A DNA stretch of 50,163 nucleotides from Bacteroidaceae bacterium. GTDB taxonomy: Bacteria > Bacteroidota > Bacteroidia > Bacteroidales > Bacteroidaceae. Below the pieces are notes generated by a model, which ran no database searches, had not been told where the DNA came from, and saw only the letters and a list, made by a program, of their open reading frames with translations. The stretch lies in NCBI GenBank assembly GCA_900770655.1, contig CAAGLA010000012.1:1-50163 (forward strand), read 5' to 3'. The translations under genes and the position numbers were made by a program. Shown here one piece after another: positions 8,534 to 16,662 of this stretch; within the stretch, counting starts at the first letter, position 1, and each line of letters starts with the position of its first letter.

Positions 8534-10273
8534 ATGGACAACGAACTTATTAAAATGGTAACGGAGAAGGCTACAGAGTGGCTTTCACCTGCTTACGACG
8601 AGGAGACCCGCAAAGAGGTTCAGGCAATGTTGGATAACGAAGACAAGACACCTCTTATCGACGCTTTCTATCGCGAACTTGAATTCGGTACCGGCGGTCT
8701 GCGCGGTATTATGGGTGCCGGCAGCAACAGAATGAATATATATACTGTTGGTAAGGCTACGCAGGGTCTTGCAAACTATCTTAACGAGTGCTTTAAAGAT
8801 AAGGAGCAGATATCTGTAGTTGTAGGTCACGACTGCCGTAACAATAGCCGTCTTTTTGCCGAAATTTCAGCGAACATATTCTCGGCAAACGGCATTAAGG
8901 TATATCTGTTCGAGGATTTGCGTCCTACCCCTGAGATATCTTATGCAATACGTTACCTCGGTTGCCAGAGTGGTGTAAACATTACAGCAAGCCACAACCC
9001 TAAAGAGTACAACGGTTACAAGGCATACTGGGACGATGGTGCACAGATGCTCTCTCCACACGATGTAAACACCATTAAGCACGTTGAAAATGTAAAGGTA
9101 GAGGATATTAAGTTTACCGGTAACCCGGCTCTTATTGAGGTTATAGGCGAAGAAATTGACAATGCGTTCCTCAATGAGGTACATACGCTCTCTATTGCTC
9201 CCGACGTAATAGAACGTCACAAAGACCTCAAGATAGTCTATACACCTATCCACGGTTGCGGTAGAGTGCTAATCCCCGCATCATTGCGTAAATGGGGTTT
9301 CCGGAATATCCATTGCGTAGAGGAGCAGATGATAAAGGACGGCAACTTCCCCACAGTGGTGTCTCCTAACCCTGAAAACCCTGAAGCTATGACAATGGCT
9401 ATTAATTTGGCAAAGGAGATAGATGCCGACCTCGTTATGGCATCGGACCCTGATGCCGACCGTCTTGCAATAGCTTGCAAGAACGATGAGGGCGAGTGGG
9501 TCATTGTCAACGGTAACCAAACCTGTATGATATTCCTCTATTACATCATCACCCAGTATCGTGCACTTGGCAAGATGACTGGTAAGGAGTTTGTTGTAAA
9601 GACTATTGTAACCACAGAGGTTATCAAGAATATTGCCGAAAAGAACAATATCAAGATGTACGACTGCTATACAGGATTCAAATGGATAGCAAAGGTTATA
9701 CGCGACAATGAAGGTGTTGCGAAGTACATTGGTGGCGGTGAAGAGAGCTTTGGATTCCTTGCCGAAGATTTCTGTCGCGACAAAGACTCGGTGTCGGCTT
9801 GTAGCCTTATAGCAGAGGTCGCTGCTTGGGCAAAGGACAACGGAAAGAGCCTATACCAGATGCTTATGGACATCTATGTAGAATATGGTTTCTCTAAGGA
9901 GGTTACCGTGAATGTGGTTAAGCCGGGCAAGAGCGGTGCCGATGAGATTCGTCAGATGATGGATAATTTCCGTGCCAACCCTCTAAAGGAGATGGCCGGT
10001 GAGAAGGTTGTCTGCTACAAGGATTTTAAGGCAATGAAACAGGTAGATGCTGACGGCAATGTTACCGATATAGATATGCCGGAGCCTTCAAATGTTCTTC
10101 AGTATTTCACTGAAAGCGGAAACAAGGTGTCGGTACGTCCTTCGGGTACTGAACCTAAGATTAAGTTCTATATGGAGGCTAAGGGCAAGATGGGTTGCCG
10201 CAACTGCTATGCCGATGCTTGTGCCGCTGCCGACAAGACCATTGAGGCTATGAAACAGGCTATGGGTATCTGA
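8534..10273 (+). CDS. Phosphoglucomutase/phosphomannomutase (alpha-D-phosphohexomutase)
   Basis: The 579-residue enzyme shows all four domain signatures of the family: TASHNP (151-156, phospho-Ser153), the magnesium loop DPDADR (295-300), the sugar-binding GGGEES near 390, and the phosphate-binding RPSGTEPK near the C-terminus. It interconverts hexose 1- and 6-phosphates and would feed nucleotide-sugar synthesis for the nearby polysaccharide genes and glycolysis. Its length fits the long bacterial PGM2-like class. The start at 8534 was chosen because it lies downstream of the promoter; the in-frame start at 8402 overlaps the dipeptidase gene. Confidence 0.93.
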   Translation: MDNELIKMVTEKATEWLSPAYDEETRKEVQAMLDNEDKTPLIDAFYRELEFGTGGLRGIMGAGSNRMNIYTVGKATQGLANYLNECFKDKEQISVVVGHDCRNNSRLFAEISANIFSANGIKVYLFEDLRPTPEISYAIRYLGCQSGVNITASHNPKEYNGYKAYWDDGAQMLSPHDVNTIKHVENVKVEDIKFTGNPALIEVIGEEIDNAFLNEVHTLSIAPDVIERHKDLKIVYTPIHGCGRVLIPASLRKWGFRNIHCVEEQMIKDGNFPTVVSPNPENPEAMTMAINLAKEIDADLVMASDPDADRLAIACKNDEGEWVIVNGNQTCMIFLYYIITQYRALGKMTGKEFVVKTIVTTEVIKNIAEKNNIKMYDCYTGFKWIAKVIRDNEGVAKYIGGGEESFGFLAEDFCRDKDSVSACSLIAEVAAWAKDNGKSLYQMLMDIYVEYGFSKEVTVNVVKPGKSGADEIRQMMDNFRANPLKEMAGEKVVCYKDFKAMKQVDADGNVTDIDMPEPSNVLQYFTESGNKVSVRPSGTEPKIKFYMEAKGKMGCRNCYADACAAADKTIEAMKQAMGI

Positions 10274-10292
10274 TTGATTTAAATAGAATATT

Positions 10293-10341
10293 CTTTACAA
10301 TAAAAAATCCAGAGCAATGCTCTGGATTTTTTATTGTAAAG
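10293..10341. terminator. Bidirectional terminator between phosphohexomutase and rng
   Basis: Perfect 24-bp arms (10293-10316/10318-10341) with a core GAGC/GCTC and A/T tracts on both sides give a U-rich tail in either direction. It serves the two convergent genes. Confidence 0.9.
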
Positions 10342-10356
10342 GGTAGTTTTAATTAA

Positions 10357-11934
10357 CTATTTAATTTCCGGTTCCTCTTTCATATCGACCTCGTTGCCAT
10401 CCTTGTCATAGAATTGATATTCAAGGTATGCAAGCTTTTGGTCAGGTATGACCCGTATTCCCATTCCGTATTTCATTTGCCACTTTCTGTAAAGTGATAT
10501 AATGCCTTTCTTAATGTAGGCAGCGACGTAGGGGTGTACGTGCAGTTTGAACCGCTTGATACCGACACTCTCTGTCAGTATCTCTATTTTACTCTCCAAA
10601 GTCTCTGTAAATAGCAATGAAGGCTGAACCTTTCCTTTGCCGTGGCATACAGGGCAACGTTCTTCTACTTCGAGGCTTGTGGCCGGGCGTACTCGCTGGC
10701 GTGTTATCTGCATAAGACCGAACTTGCTCAGGGGCAGAATGTTATGTTTTGCTCTATCGCGCCCCATATTCTCGGTCATTCTTTCAAATAGCTTGTGGCG
10801 GTGTTCGGCTTTGTCCATATCTATAAAGTCGACAACAATTATTCCGCCCATATCGCGCAGGCGTAACTGCCTTGCAAGTTCATCGGCTGCACCCAAGTTT
10901 ACCTCCAAGGCATTCTCTTCTTGGTTGCTTGCATTGTTGCGTGCTCTGTTGCCGCTGTTGACATCGACAACGTGCAGTGCCTCTGTGTGTTCGATTACCA
11001 GATAGGCTCCGCCTTTGAACGATACAATTCTACCAAACGACGATTTAATCTGTTTGGTTATTCCGAAGTGGTCGAATATCGGCAACTCTCCACGGTAGAG
11101 CTTTATTATGTTTACACTCTCCGGTGCTATTATAGAGACATAATCTCTTATTCTGTTGTACACATCGGCATTGTTCACGTGTATGCTTTCGTATGAAGGG
11201 TTGAACAGGTCGCGTAGCAGTGCGAGCGTTCTGTCCGATTCTTCGTGAACAATTGCTGGCGGCTTGGTGCTCTTTTGCACCTTTCCCACAAGAGATTCCC
11301 AAGAGTTTACAAGTGAACTCAGTTCGCTGTCCAGTTCTGCGACCTTCTTGCCTTCGGCTACCGTGCGTACAATTATGCCGAAGTTCTTTGGCTTAATGCT
11401 TTGCAGCAACTGTTTTAGCCGGGTCCTCTCCTCGGGTGACTTAATCTTTGATGATACCGATACTTTGTCTTCAAACGGAATGAGAATCAGGAACCGTCCG
11501 GCAAAAGACAATTCGCAGGTAAGTCGGGGGCCTTTTGTGTTAATAGGCTCTTTGGTGACCTGTACCAGAATCTCTTGTCCTGTTTGCAACGCCTCGGAAA
11601 TGTTGCCCTCCTTTTTCTTTTCCGGCATAGAAGATGCCTTTGCAATGGGAAAACTTTTCTTCCGGTCGCTGGTAATCTGTTTCAGATACTTCTGAAGCGA
11701 GTAAAATTGCGGTCCTAAATCGGAATAGTGAAGGAATGCTTCTTTTTCGGAACCAACGTCAACAAAGCAGGCGTTTAATCCGGGCATAATTTTCTTTACA
11801 CGCCCGAGGTAGATATTGCCTACTGAAAATGTTTCAGATTGATGTTCTTTCTGGAACTCAACCAACTGCTTCTCTTCGGTGATGGCAATGGAGACTTCCT
11901 GAGAACCGACATCTACAATTAGTTCGCTTGTCAC
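10357..11934 (-). CDS. rng: Ribonuclease G (Rne/Rng family)
   Basis: The 525-residue endoribonuclease has an S1 RNA-binding domain near 35-130 (GNIYLGRVKKIMPG, ACFVDVG), the catalytic DNase I-like part with VVDVNSG and GGIIVVDFIDMD carrying the metal-binding acidic residues, and the zinc-link CPVCHGKG. It processes rRNA precursors and decays mRNA. The start is GTG (11934), preceded by a perfect AAGGAG with 5-nt spacing (11940-11945), unusual in this phylum. It lies downstream of the HU and 29-residue genes, after a terminator hairpin. Confidence 0.93.
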   Translation of the reverse strand: MTSELIVDVGSQEVSIAITEEKQLVEFQKEHQSETFSVGNIYLGRVKKIMPGLNACFVDVGSEKEAFLHYSDLGPQFYSLQKYLKQITSDRKKSFPIAKASSMPEKKKEGNISEALQTGQEILVQVTKEPINTKGPRLTCELSFAGRFLILIPFEDKVSVSSKIKSPEERTRLKQLLQSIKPKNFGIIVRTVAEGKKVAELDSELSSLVNSWESLVGKVQKSTKPPAIVHEESDRTLALLRDLFNPSYESIHVNNADVYNRIRDYVSIIAPESVNIIKLYRGELPIFDHFGITKQIKSSFGRIVSFKGGAYLVIEHTEALHVVDVNSGNRARNNASNQEENALEVNLGAADELARQLRLRDMGGIIVVDFIDMDKAEHRHKLFERMTENMGRDRAKHNILPLSKFGLMQITRQRVRPATSLEVEERCPVCHGKGKVQPSLLFTETLESKIEILTESVGIKRFKLHVHPYVAAYIKKGIISLYRKWQMKYGMGIRVIPDQKLAYLEYQFYDKDGNEVDMKEEPEIK

Positions 11935-12000
11935 AATTTCTCCTTTGATTTAGTGGGCCTCCTTTACTGTGTGGCGAAGCCCTTAACCTTTCCTTTAAAA

Positions 12001-12051
12001 CGAAAAACAAACTTGAGGTCGTATAAATCTTCCTCGTAAGTTTGTTTTTCG
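12001..12051 (-). terminator. Terminator after the HU / small basic protein genes
   Basis: The arms CGAAAAACAAACTT (12001-12014) and AAGTTTGTTTTTCG (12038-12051) pair over 14 bp. Read on the minus strand the hairpin is followed by TTTTAAA. It lies between the 29-residue gene and rng, so it may end most HU transcripts and let some run into rng. Confidence 0.65.
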
Positions 12052-12071
12052 TGTTTTTCAAAGACAGACCT

Positions 12072-12161
12072 TTACTTGCTCTTGTGTCTGTTCTTTCTCA
12101 GTCTTTTTTTACGCTTGTGCGTAGACATTTTATGTCTTTTTTTCTTTTTTCCGCTTGGCAT
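12072..12161 (-). CDS. 29-residue basic protein, AURKAIP1/COX24 (mS38)-like
   Basis: Translation gives MPSGKKKKRHKM followed by STHKRKKRLRKNRHKSK and a stop. About two thirds of residues are Lys, Arg or His. The pattern KM-x-x-HKRKKR-x-RKxRHK matches the short proteins annotated in Bacteroidota as AURKAIP1/COX24-domain proteins, related to the mitochondrial small-subunit protein mS38 and the actinobacterial bS22. A ribosomal role is therefore likely but rests on family memory. It lies 28 bp downstream of the HU gene on the same strand, probably in one transcript, and is short enough to be missed by gene callers. Confidence 0.75.
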   Translation of the reverse strand: MPSGKKKKRHKMSTHKRKKRLRKNRHKSK

Positions 12162-12189
12162 AGTTTCTAAATTTATTAATTAATCACTC

Positions 12190-12465
12190 TTATTTTTTTA
12201 CATCGTTTACAAATGTCTTGGCCGGTTTGAATGCCGGTATGTTGTGTGCCGGTATTGTAATGGTCTTCTCCTTGTGTATATCGCGGGCTGTCTTTTCAGC
12301 TCTGTGCTTAATGATGAAGCTGCCGAACCCACGCAGGTAAACCGGCTCTTGGTTTGTCAAGGATGTTTTTACAACGTCCATAAAAGACTCAACTGTTGTC
12401 AAAACCACAGACTTTTCAATACCCGTCTTCTTCGCAATCTCGTTTACAATCTCTGCTTTTGTCAT
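12190..12465 (-). CDS. HU-family DNA-binding protein
   Basis: The 91-residue protein has the HU/IHF fold: helix-turn-helix dimerisation segment MTKAEIVNEIAKKTGI, the GFGSF turn (near 46-50), and the beta-arm tip with IPAHNIPAF, where the proline intercalates into DNA. It compacts and bends chromosomal DNA. It is the first gene of a short minus-strand operon with the 29-residue basic protein. A TATATTTG -7 element lies about 50 bp upstream. Confidence 0.93.
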   Translation of the reverse strand: MTKAEIVNEIAKKTGIEKSVVLTTVESFMDVVKTSLTNQEPVYLRGFGSFIIKHRAEKTARDIHKEKTITIPAHNIPAFKPAKTFVNDVKK

Positions 12466-12514
12466 CTCTTTTAAGAATTTATGTTATAATTGTGTATATG
12501 TTAATTTCGGACCA

Positions 12515-12522
12515 CAAATATA
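12515..12522 (-). promoter_or_regulatory. -7 element of the HU promoter
   Basis: On the minus strand this reads TATATTTG, about 50 bp upstream of the HU start. A weak TTTC sits at the -33 position, about 20 nt further upstream. Confidence 0.55.
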
Positions 12523-12729
12523 TAGCTTTTTTTGCTTATACCGAAATTTATACGCTATTTTTTGGAAAAAATATCTTTTGTTTCAATAATTTGCCGGTAT
12601 TGGGCTGTTTGAGGCTCTTTTTTTTCTCTATTCCTTTTTATTCTTTGATAAAACTTAATGTTTTCTTCCAAATGAATCTTGTTATAAATGTAAATAATAT
12701 ATTACTTGTTTAATTATTTAAATAAAAAC

Positions 12730-12760
12730 TTGATTCAGGTCTGCTGTTTTTGTATCTTTG
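12730..12760 (+). promoter_or_regulatory. Promoter of ssb
   Basis: TTG (12730-12732), 20 nt, TATCTTTG (12753-12760): an almost perfect Bacteroidota promoter, ending 29 bp before the ssb start. Confidence 0.8.
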
Positions 12761-12789
12761 CACCTTGTTTAGACTAAATTTGTAATACT

Positions 12790-13173
12790 ATGTCTGTTAA
12801 TAAAGTTATTCTTATAGGAAACGTCGGCAAGGACCCCGATGTTCGTCATCTCGACCGTAATGTGGTAGTTGCAAATATGGTGCTTGCCACAACCGAACGT
12901 GCATATACACTCCAGAACGGAACACAGGTTCCCGAGCGTACCGAATGGCATAATATTGTATTGTGGGGCGGCTTGGCCGAAGTTGCCGAAAAATATGTGC
13001 ACAAGGGCGACAGAATCTACGTCGAAGGTAAAATAAGAACAAATAATTATGAGGACCAGAACGGTATCCGCCGTTACAGAACCGAAATTCTTGCCGAAAC
13101 AATGGAGATGCTCTCATCTCGTGGCGGTAATGCAACCCAGCAGGAACCGGTTCCCTCTTCGGCACCATTCTAA
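12790..13173 (+). CDS. ssb: Single-stranded DNA-binding protein
   Basis: The 127-residue protein has the OB fold of SSB: SVNKVILIGNVGKDPDVR at the start, then WHNIVLWGGLAEVAEKYVHKGD and YVEGKIRTNNYEDQNG. The usual acidic C-terminal tip (DDDIPF-type) is replaced by the short PVPSSAPF, so only the terminal PF is kept. It coats single-stranded DNA during replication and repair. The gene has its own promoter and is followed after 40 bp by gldE on the same strand. Confidence 0.93.
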   Translation: MSVNKVILIGNVGKDPDVRHLDRNVVVANMVLATTERAYTLQNGTQVPERTEWHNIVLWGGLAEVAEKYVHKGDRIYVEGKIRTNNYEDQNGIRRYRTEILAETMEMLSSRGGNATQQEPVPSSAPF

Positions 13174-13213
13174 AAATAAGGTGCACACCAGATTGTCTAT
13201 AAATAATTAATAT

Positions 13214-14569
13214 ATGGTTATTCCTGCTTTTTTGCAGAACTTTTTGTTTTTGTTGCCCGGAATAGAGGTTAAGACTCCGGGTGTGGGTGCAATAGTGGCG
13301 TTATTGCTTGCTGTTCTGCTGCTTGCTTTTTCGGCTTTCGCTTCGGGGTCGGAAATGGCTTTCTTTTCGTTGACAAGAAAAGATATAGACGAACTCAGCG
13401 AAAGTAAATCGGCACGCGACAAACGCGTGCTCGAACTAATAAAAGATCCGGAGCGCCTGCTTGCTACAATTCTTATTGTAAACGACTTTGTGAATGTGGG
13501 CGTGGTTATGCTTATGAACCACTTTTTCCTCTCTGTCCTCGACTTTACGGCTGCGCCGTGGTGGATGGAGTTTGTCATTATGACGGTAGTGCTCACGTTT
13601 CTTCTGCTGCTTTTCGGCGAGGTTATGCCAAAGATTTATTCCAAGAACTACGTTATGAAGTTCGTGCGTTTTGCCGGAAACGGATTTTATATCCTGCAGC
13701 ATTTGCTCTCTCCATTTTCACGGTTTCTTGTGCGCTCATCTACATTTACACAGCGTATAGTGTCGAAAAAGAATCATCTTCTCTCAGTAGACGAACTTGA
13801 ACAGGCTTTGGAACTTACCGACAAAAAGGAGATTGGCGAGCAGAAGAATATGCTCGAAGGCATAATAAGGTTCGGCGACGAGACTGTGAAAAATATTATG
13901 ACCTCCCGTCTCGATATGGTTATGCTCGATTTCAGGGCGCCTTTTTCCGACGTTCTTAAGTGCGCGGCCGACAATGCATATTCGCGCATACCTGTATACG
14001 GCAAGACACAGGACGATATTCGTGGTGTGCTATACATAAAGGATTTGATACCGCACCTTAACAAAGGCGGAAATTTCCGTTGGCAATCTTTGATACGCCA
14101 GCCTTTCTTTGTTCCGGAAACAAAAAAGATTGACGATCTGTTGTGCGATTTCCAGACGGTAAAAGTGCATATGGCGGTGGTTGTCGATGAATTCGGCGGG
14201 GTGTCAGGGCTTATAACCCTTGAAGATATTGTTGAAGAGATTGTGGGTGAAATAAATGATGAGTTCGATGAACCCGATACATCGTATGAGCAACTCGAAG
14301 ATAAGGTATATCTTTTCGACGGGCGTACTATGTTGTCCGATTTCTACAAGATAACATCGCTCGACAGCGACGGCTTTGAATCCTTGTCGGGAGACGCGGA
14401 CACGCTTGCCGGGCTTTTGCTTGAACTTAAAGGTGAGTTCCCTCTTTTGCACGAAAAGATAGAGTGTAACGGCGTGGAATTTGAAGTGATGCAAAAGGAC
14501 AAGCACCGAATTGTGAAGATAAAGGCAACTTTGCCTGCCGAAGGTGAACTTGTAGAGGCGGGTGAGTAG
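13214..14569 (+). CDS. gldE: GldE-like CNNM/CorC-family membrane protein
   Basis: The 451-residue protein has an N-terminal DUF21/CNNM membrane domain (about 25-200, with ASGSEMAFFSLTRKD), a pair of CBS domains (DMVMLDF.. to VVVDEFGGVSGLITLEDIVEEIVGEI at about 225-350) and a C-terminal CorC_HlyC domain. The family is linked to Mg/Co ion transport. The order ssb-gldE-phosphopantetheinyl transferase is the one I associate with Bacteroidales, where GldE occurs without gliding. The name therefore describes homology, not motility. Confidence 0.85.
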   Translation: MVIPAFLQNFLFLLPGIEVKTPGVGAIVALLLAVLLLAFSAFASGSEMAFFSLTRKDIDELSESKSARDKRVLELIKDPERLLATILIVNDFVNVGVVMLMNHFFLSVLDFTAAPWWMEFVIMTVVLTFLLLLFGEVMPKIYSKNYVMKFVRFAGNGFYILQHLLSPFSRFLVRSSTFTQRIVSKKNHLLSVDELEQALELTDKKEIGEQKNMLEGIIRFGDETVKNIMTSRLDMVMLDFRAPFSDVLKCAADNAYSRIPVYGKTQDDIRGVLYIKDLIPHLNKGGNFRWQSLIRQPFFVPETKKIDDLLCDFQTVKVHMAVVVDEFGGVSGLITLEDIVEEIVGEINDEFDEPDTSYEQLEDKVYLFDGRTMLSDFYKITSLDSDGFESLSGDADTLAGLLLELKGEFPLLHEKIECNGVEFEVMQKDKHRIVKIKATLPAEGELVEAGE

Positions 14570-14571
14570 AG

Positions 14572-15222
14572 ATGCCTGTTTTTGCCAAATATAGAATAGA
14601 CAGTGTTGATGTGTTTGTCTGGCACACCACTGAAAATGTTAAGGAGCTTGCCTACTTGGCCGGGGAAAAGAATGCCAATTACGCCTTTTCGGCATTTAAA
14701 GGTGAAGGCCGGCAAAAGGAGTGGCTTGCAACAAGGGCTTTGTTGGCCGAAGTCGTGGGGCGAGATACGGTTGTTCTGTACGACGCCTTTCACAAACCAT
14801 ATCTCTCTTCGGGTGGTTATTTAAGCATATCCCACACCGGTGAATATGTGGCGGTGGCGTTATCGGGCGTTGAGCCGGTGGGCGTTGATATAGAACTGCT
14901 TTGCAGGAACGTTGAGGCTGCAGCCTACCGTTTTGTAAACGAAGGTGAACTGGAAAAGGCTCCATATTATGACCGCAACACCTTTTTACTCTGTTGCTGG
15001 TGCGCAAAGGAGGCTCTTTTTAAACTTGCCGGGAATTTGGGTGGAACGTTTAAGGACAATATATCCGTAGACCTCTCTTCGCTCTCTTTGTCGGGCAGCT
15101 TTATGGCGAATGTGTCGGGTCTGGGGCACAAAGATTCCGCATACAGAGCCAATTACGTTATAGACAAAGGGCTGCTTGTTGTGCTTTGCCGGAATAAAGG
15201 ATTGATAAATGAATTGAATTGA
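14572..15222 (+). CDS. 4'-phosphopantetheinyl transferase superfamily protein
   Basis: The 216-residue protein carries the two family signatures: YLSISHTGEYVAVALS and VGVDIELL near 83-106, and WCAKEALFKLAG near 143-154, in which D, E and the KEA lysine bind Mg and coenzyme A. It transfers phosphopantetheine to a carrier protein, presumably acyl carrier protein. It follows gldE after 2 bp, so the genes are cotranscribed. Confidence 0.85.
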   Translation: MPVFAKYRIDSVDVFVWHTTENVKELAYLAGEKNANYAFSAFKGEGRQKEWLATRALLAEVVGRDTVVLYDAFHKPYLSSGGYLSISHTGEYVAVALSGVEPVGVDIELLCRNVEAAAYRFVNEGELEKAPYYDRNTFLLCCWCAKEALFKLAGNLGGTFKDNISVDLSSLSLSGSFMANVSGLGHKDSAYRANYVIDKGLLVVLCRNKGLINELN

Positions 15223-15239
15223 TAAAATATAATGGTATT

Positions 15240-15821
15240 ATGAAATCGAATCCAGTTGTAAATAGTGTTATCAGAGGGCTTGTTACAATGCTTGTGGGTC
15301 TGTTGCTGCTTTTTATAAATGACAGTGCCCTGCCATTGCTCATTCGTGTGACGGGTGCCGTGTTTTTCCTGCCGGCTCTTGTCTCTATGGTGAATATCTA
15401 TATATCGCGTGCCGAAACAGCGATTATTCCAAAAGTGCTTATGTCGCTTATAAATATTGGAAGTATGGCATTCGGCCTTTGGCTTATGATTCTGCCCGAC
15501 ACATTCATTGAACTCTTTACAACTCTGCTTGCGATAATATTGTTTGTCTTTGCGCTCTATCAGGTGATTGTGATTGTAGCTGCGCAGCGCCATACAAGAA
15601 TATCTCTCGGAATGTTGGTTGCACCGCTGTTGCTTATTATTGCTGCAATTATAATACTGGCTGTTCCTTTTGAAACCGCAGCTGCAATTTCGGTTGTCTT
15701 CGGCATTTGTGCAATCGTAGCCGGAATCTCCGACATCGTTATTTCGCTTAATATAAAGAAGAAAGGTGCAAACAATGCTTTTCCCGTGTCAAAAGGAGGT
15801 GAGTTGCAGAAAAGAGGGTAG
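15240..15821 (+). CDS. DUF308 (HdeD-like) six-helix membrane protein
   Basis: From ATG 15240 the protein has 193 residues and six hydrophobic segments arranged as three similar pairs, as in DUF308/HdeD proteins. The function is unknown; E. coli HdeD is linked to acid resistance. A TTG start at 15219 would overlap the preceding gene and adds only seven residues, so ATG was preferred. It is the last gene of the ssb-gldE run. Confidence 0.7.
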   Translation: MKSNPVVNSVIRGLVTMLVGLLLLFINDSALPLLIRVTGAVFFLPALVSMVNIYISRAETAIIPKVLMSLINIGSMAFGLWLMILPDTFIELFTTLLAIILFVFALYQVIVIVAAQRHTRISLGMLVAPLLLIIAAIIILAVPFETAAAISVVFGICAIVAGISDIVISLNIKKKGANNAFPVSKGGELQKRG

Positions 15822-15840
15822 TGCCGGTTCTCTTTTTTAG
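15810..15840 (+). terminator. Possible weak terminator after the DUF308 gene
   Basis: AAAAGAG (15810-15816) can pair with CTCTTTT (15830-15836), followed by TTAG. The stem is AT-rich and overlaps the stop codon, so it is a weak call. Confidence 0.35.
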
Positions 15841-15958
15841 GGTAACCGTGTTTTGAAACGTTCTGTTTTTTGCCTCGAAATGCAATATCTTCATCTATCA
15901 ATTAAAAAAAGTTGTTAAGTATTGCTGTTTTTTCATAAAAAAATGACAAATTTGCATT

Positions 15959-16651
15959 ATGAATGATATAAACGAGATGTTCCAACAGATAGTTTCACAG
16001 ATATCAACTGTGGAAATTGTTGTTAAAGGTCTTATCATAGGAATAGTAGCTTCTGCTCCTATGGGTCCTGTTGGTGTCTTGTGTGTCCAAAGAACATTGA
16101 ATAAAGGTCGTGCATACGGTATAGTTACCGGAATGGGAGCCGCGTTGAGTGACATTCTATATGCTCTTCTTACAGGCTATGGTCTCTCTTTCCTGTACGA
16201 TTTGATTCATAATCCTACAGCCCTGTACTGGATGCAGCTTATCGGTGCCATTGTAATGTTCATATTCGGTGTGCATACCTACCGTACCAACCCGGTACAG
16301 AATGCAAGAAATGTCAGTCGCAACAAGAGCAGCCTGCTGAACAATGGTGTGACGGGTTTCTTTATAACCTTGTCGAACCCGCTGATTGTACTGCTCTTCT
16401 TGGCTCTCTTTACTCCATTTAACTTTATGTTGCCCGAGCAACCTTTCATAAACCAGTTCTTGGGTTACGTCTCAATTTTTGGTGGTGCAATGTTGTGGTG
16501 GCTGTTTATTACTTATATCGTAAATACGTTGAGGTGTCGTTTCGATGTGCGCGGTATATGGATAATAAACCGTGTAATAGGCGCAGCAGTAATGATTGGC
16601 TCATTGGCGGGTGCCGTGCTTATAGCTACAGGCGTTTTTTCTTTCCATTAA
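15959..16651 (+). CDS. LysE-family translocator
   Basis: The 230-residue membrane protein has about six helices. The first contains IVASAPMGPVGVLCVQRTL, the LysE/RhtB signature for amino-acid or metabolite export. A second conserved segment, FFITLSNPLIVLLFLALF, lies near 130. A possible promoter (TTG 15922-15924, 22 nt, CAAATTTG 15947-15954) would leave almost no leader for ATG 15959; the next in-frame ATG at 15977 (MFQQIV) is a real alternative. It is the first gene of the long run to 23973. Confidence 0.8.
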   Translation: MNDINEMFQQIVSQISTVEIVVKGLIIGIVASAPMGPVGVLCVQRTLNKGRAYGIVTGMGAALSDILYALLTGYGLSFLYDLIHNPTALYWMQLIGAIVMFIFGVHTYRTNPVQNARNVSRNKSSLLNNGVTGFFITLSNPLIVLLFLALFTPFNFMLPEQPFINQFLGYVSIFGGAMLWWLFITYIVNTLRCRFDVRGIWIINRVIGAAVMIGSLAGAVLIATGVFSFH

Positions 16652-16662
16652 AATAATATATT

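Larger units (their letters stand above)
12466..12789. other. AT-rich intergenic region between divergent HU and ssb
   Basis: These 324 bases hold the HU promoter (minus) and the ssb promoter (plus). I see no credible gene or RNA structure between them. In Bacteroides genomes known to me a mutY gene commonly precedes ssb; none is present here. Confidence 0.6.
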
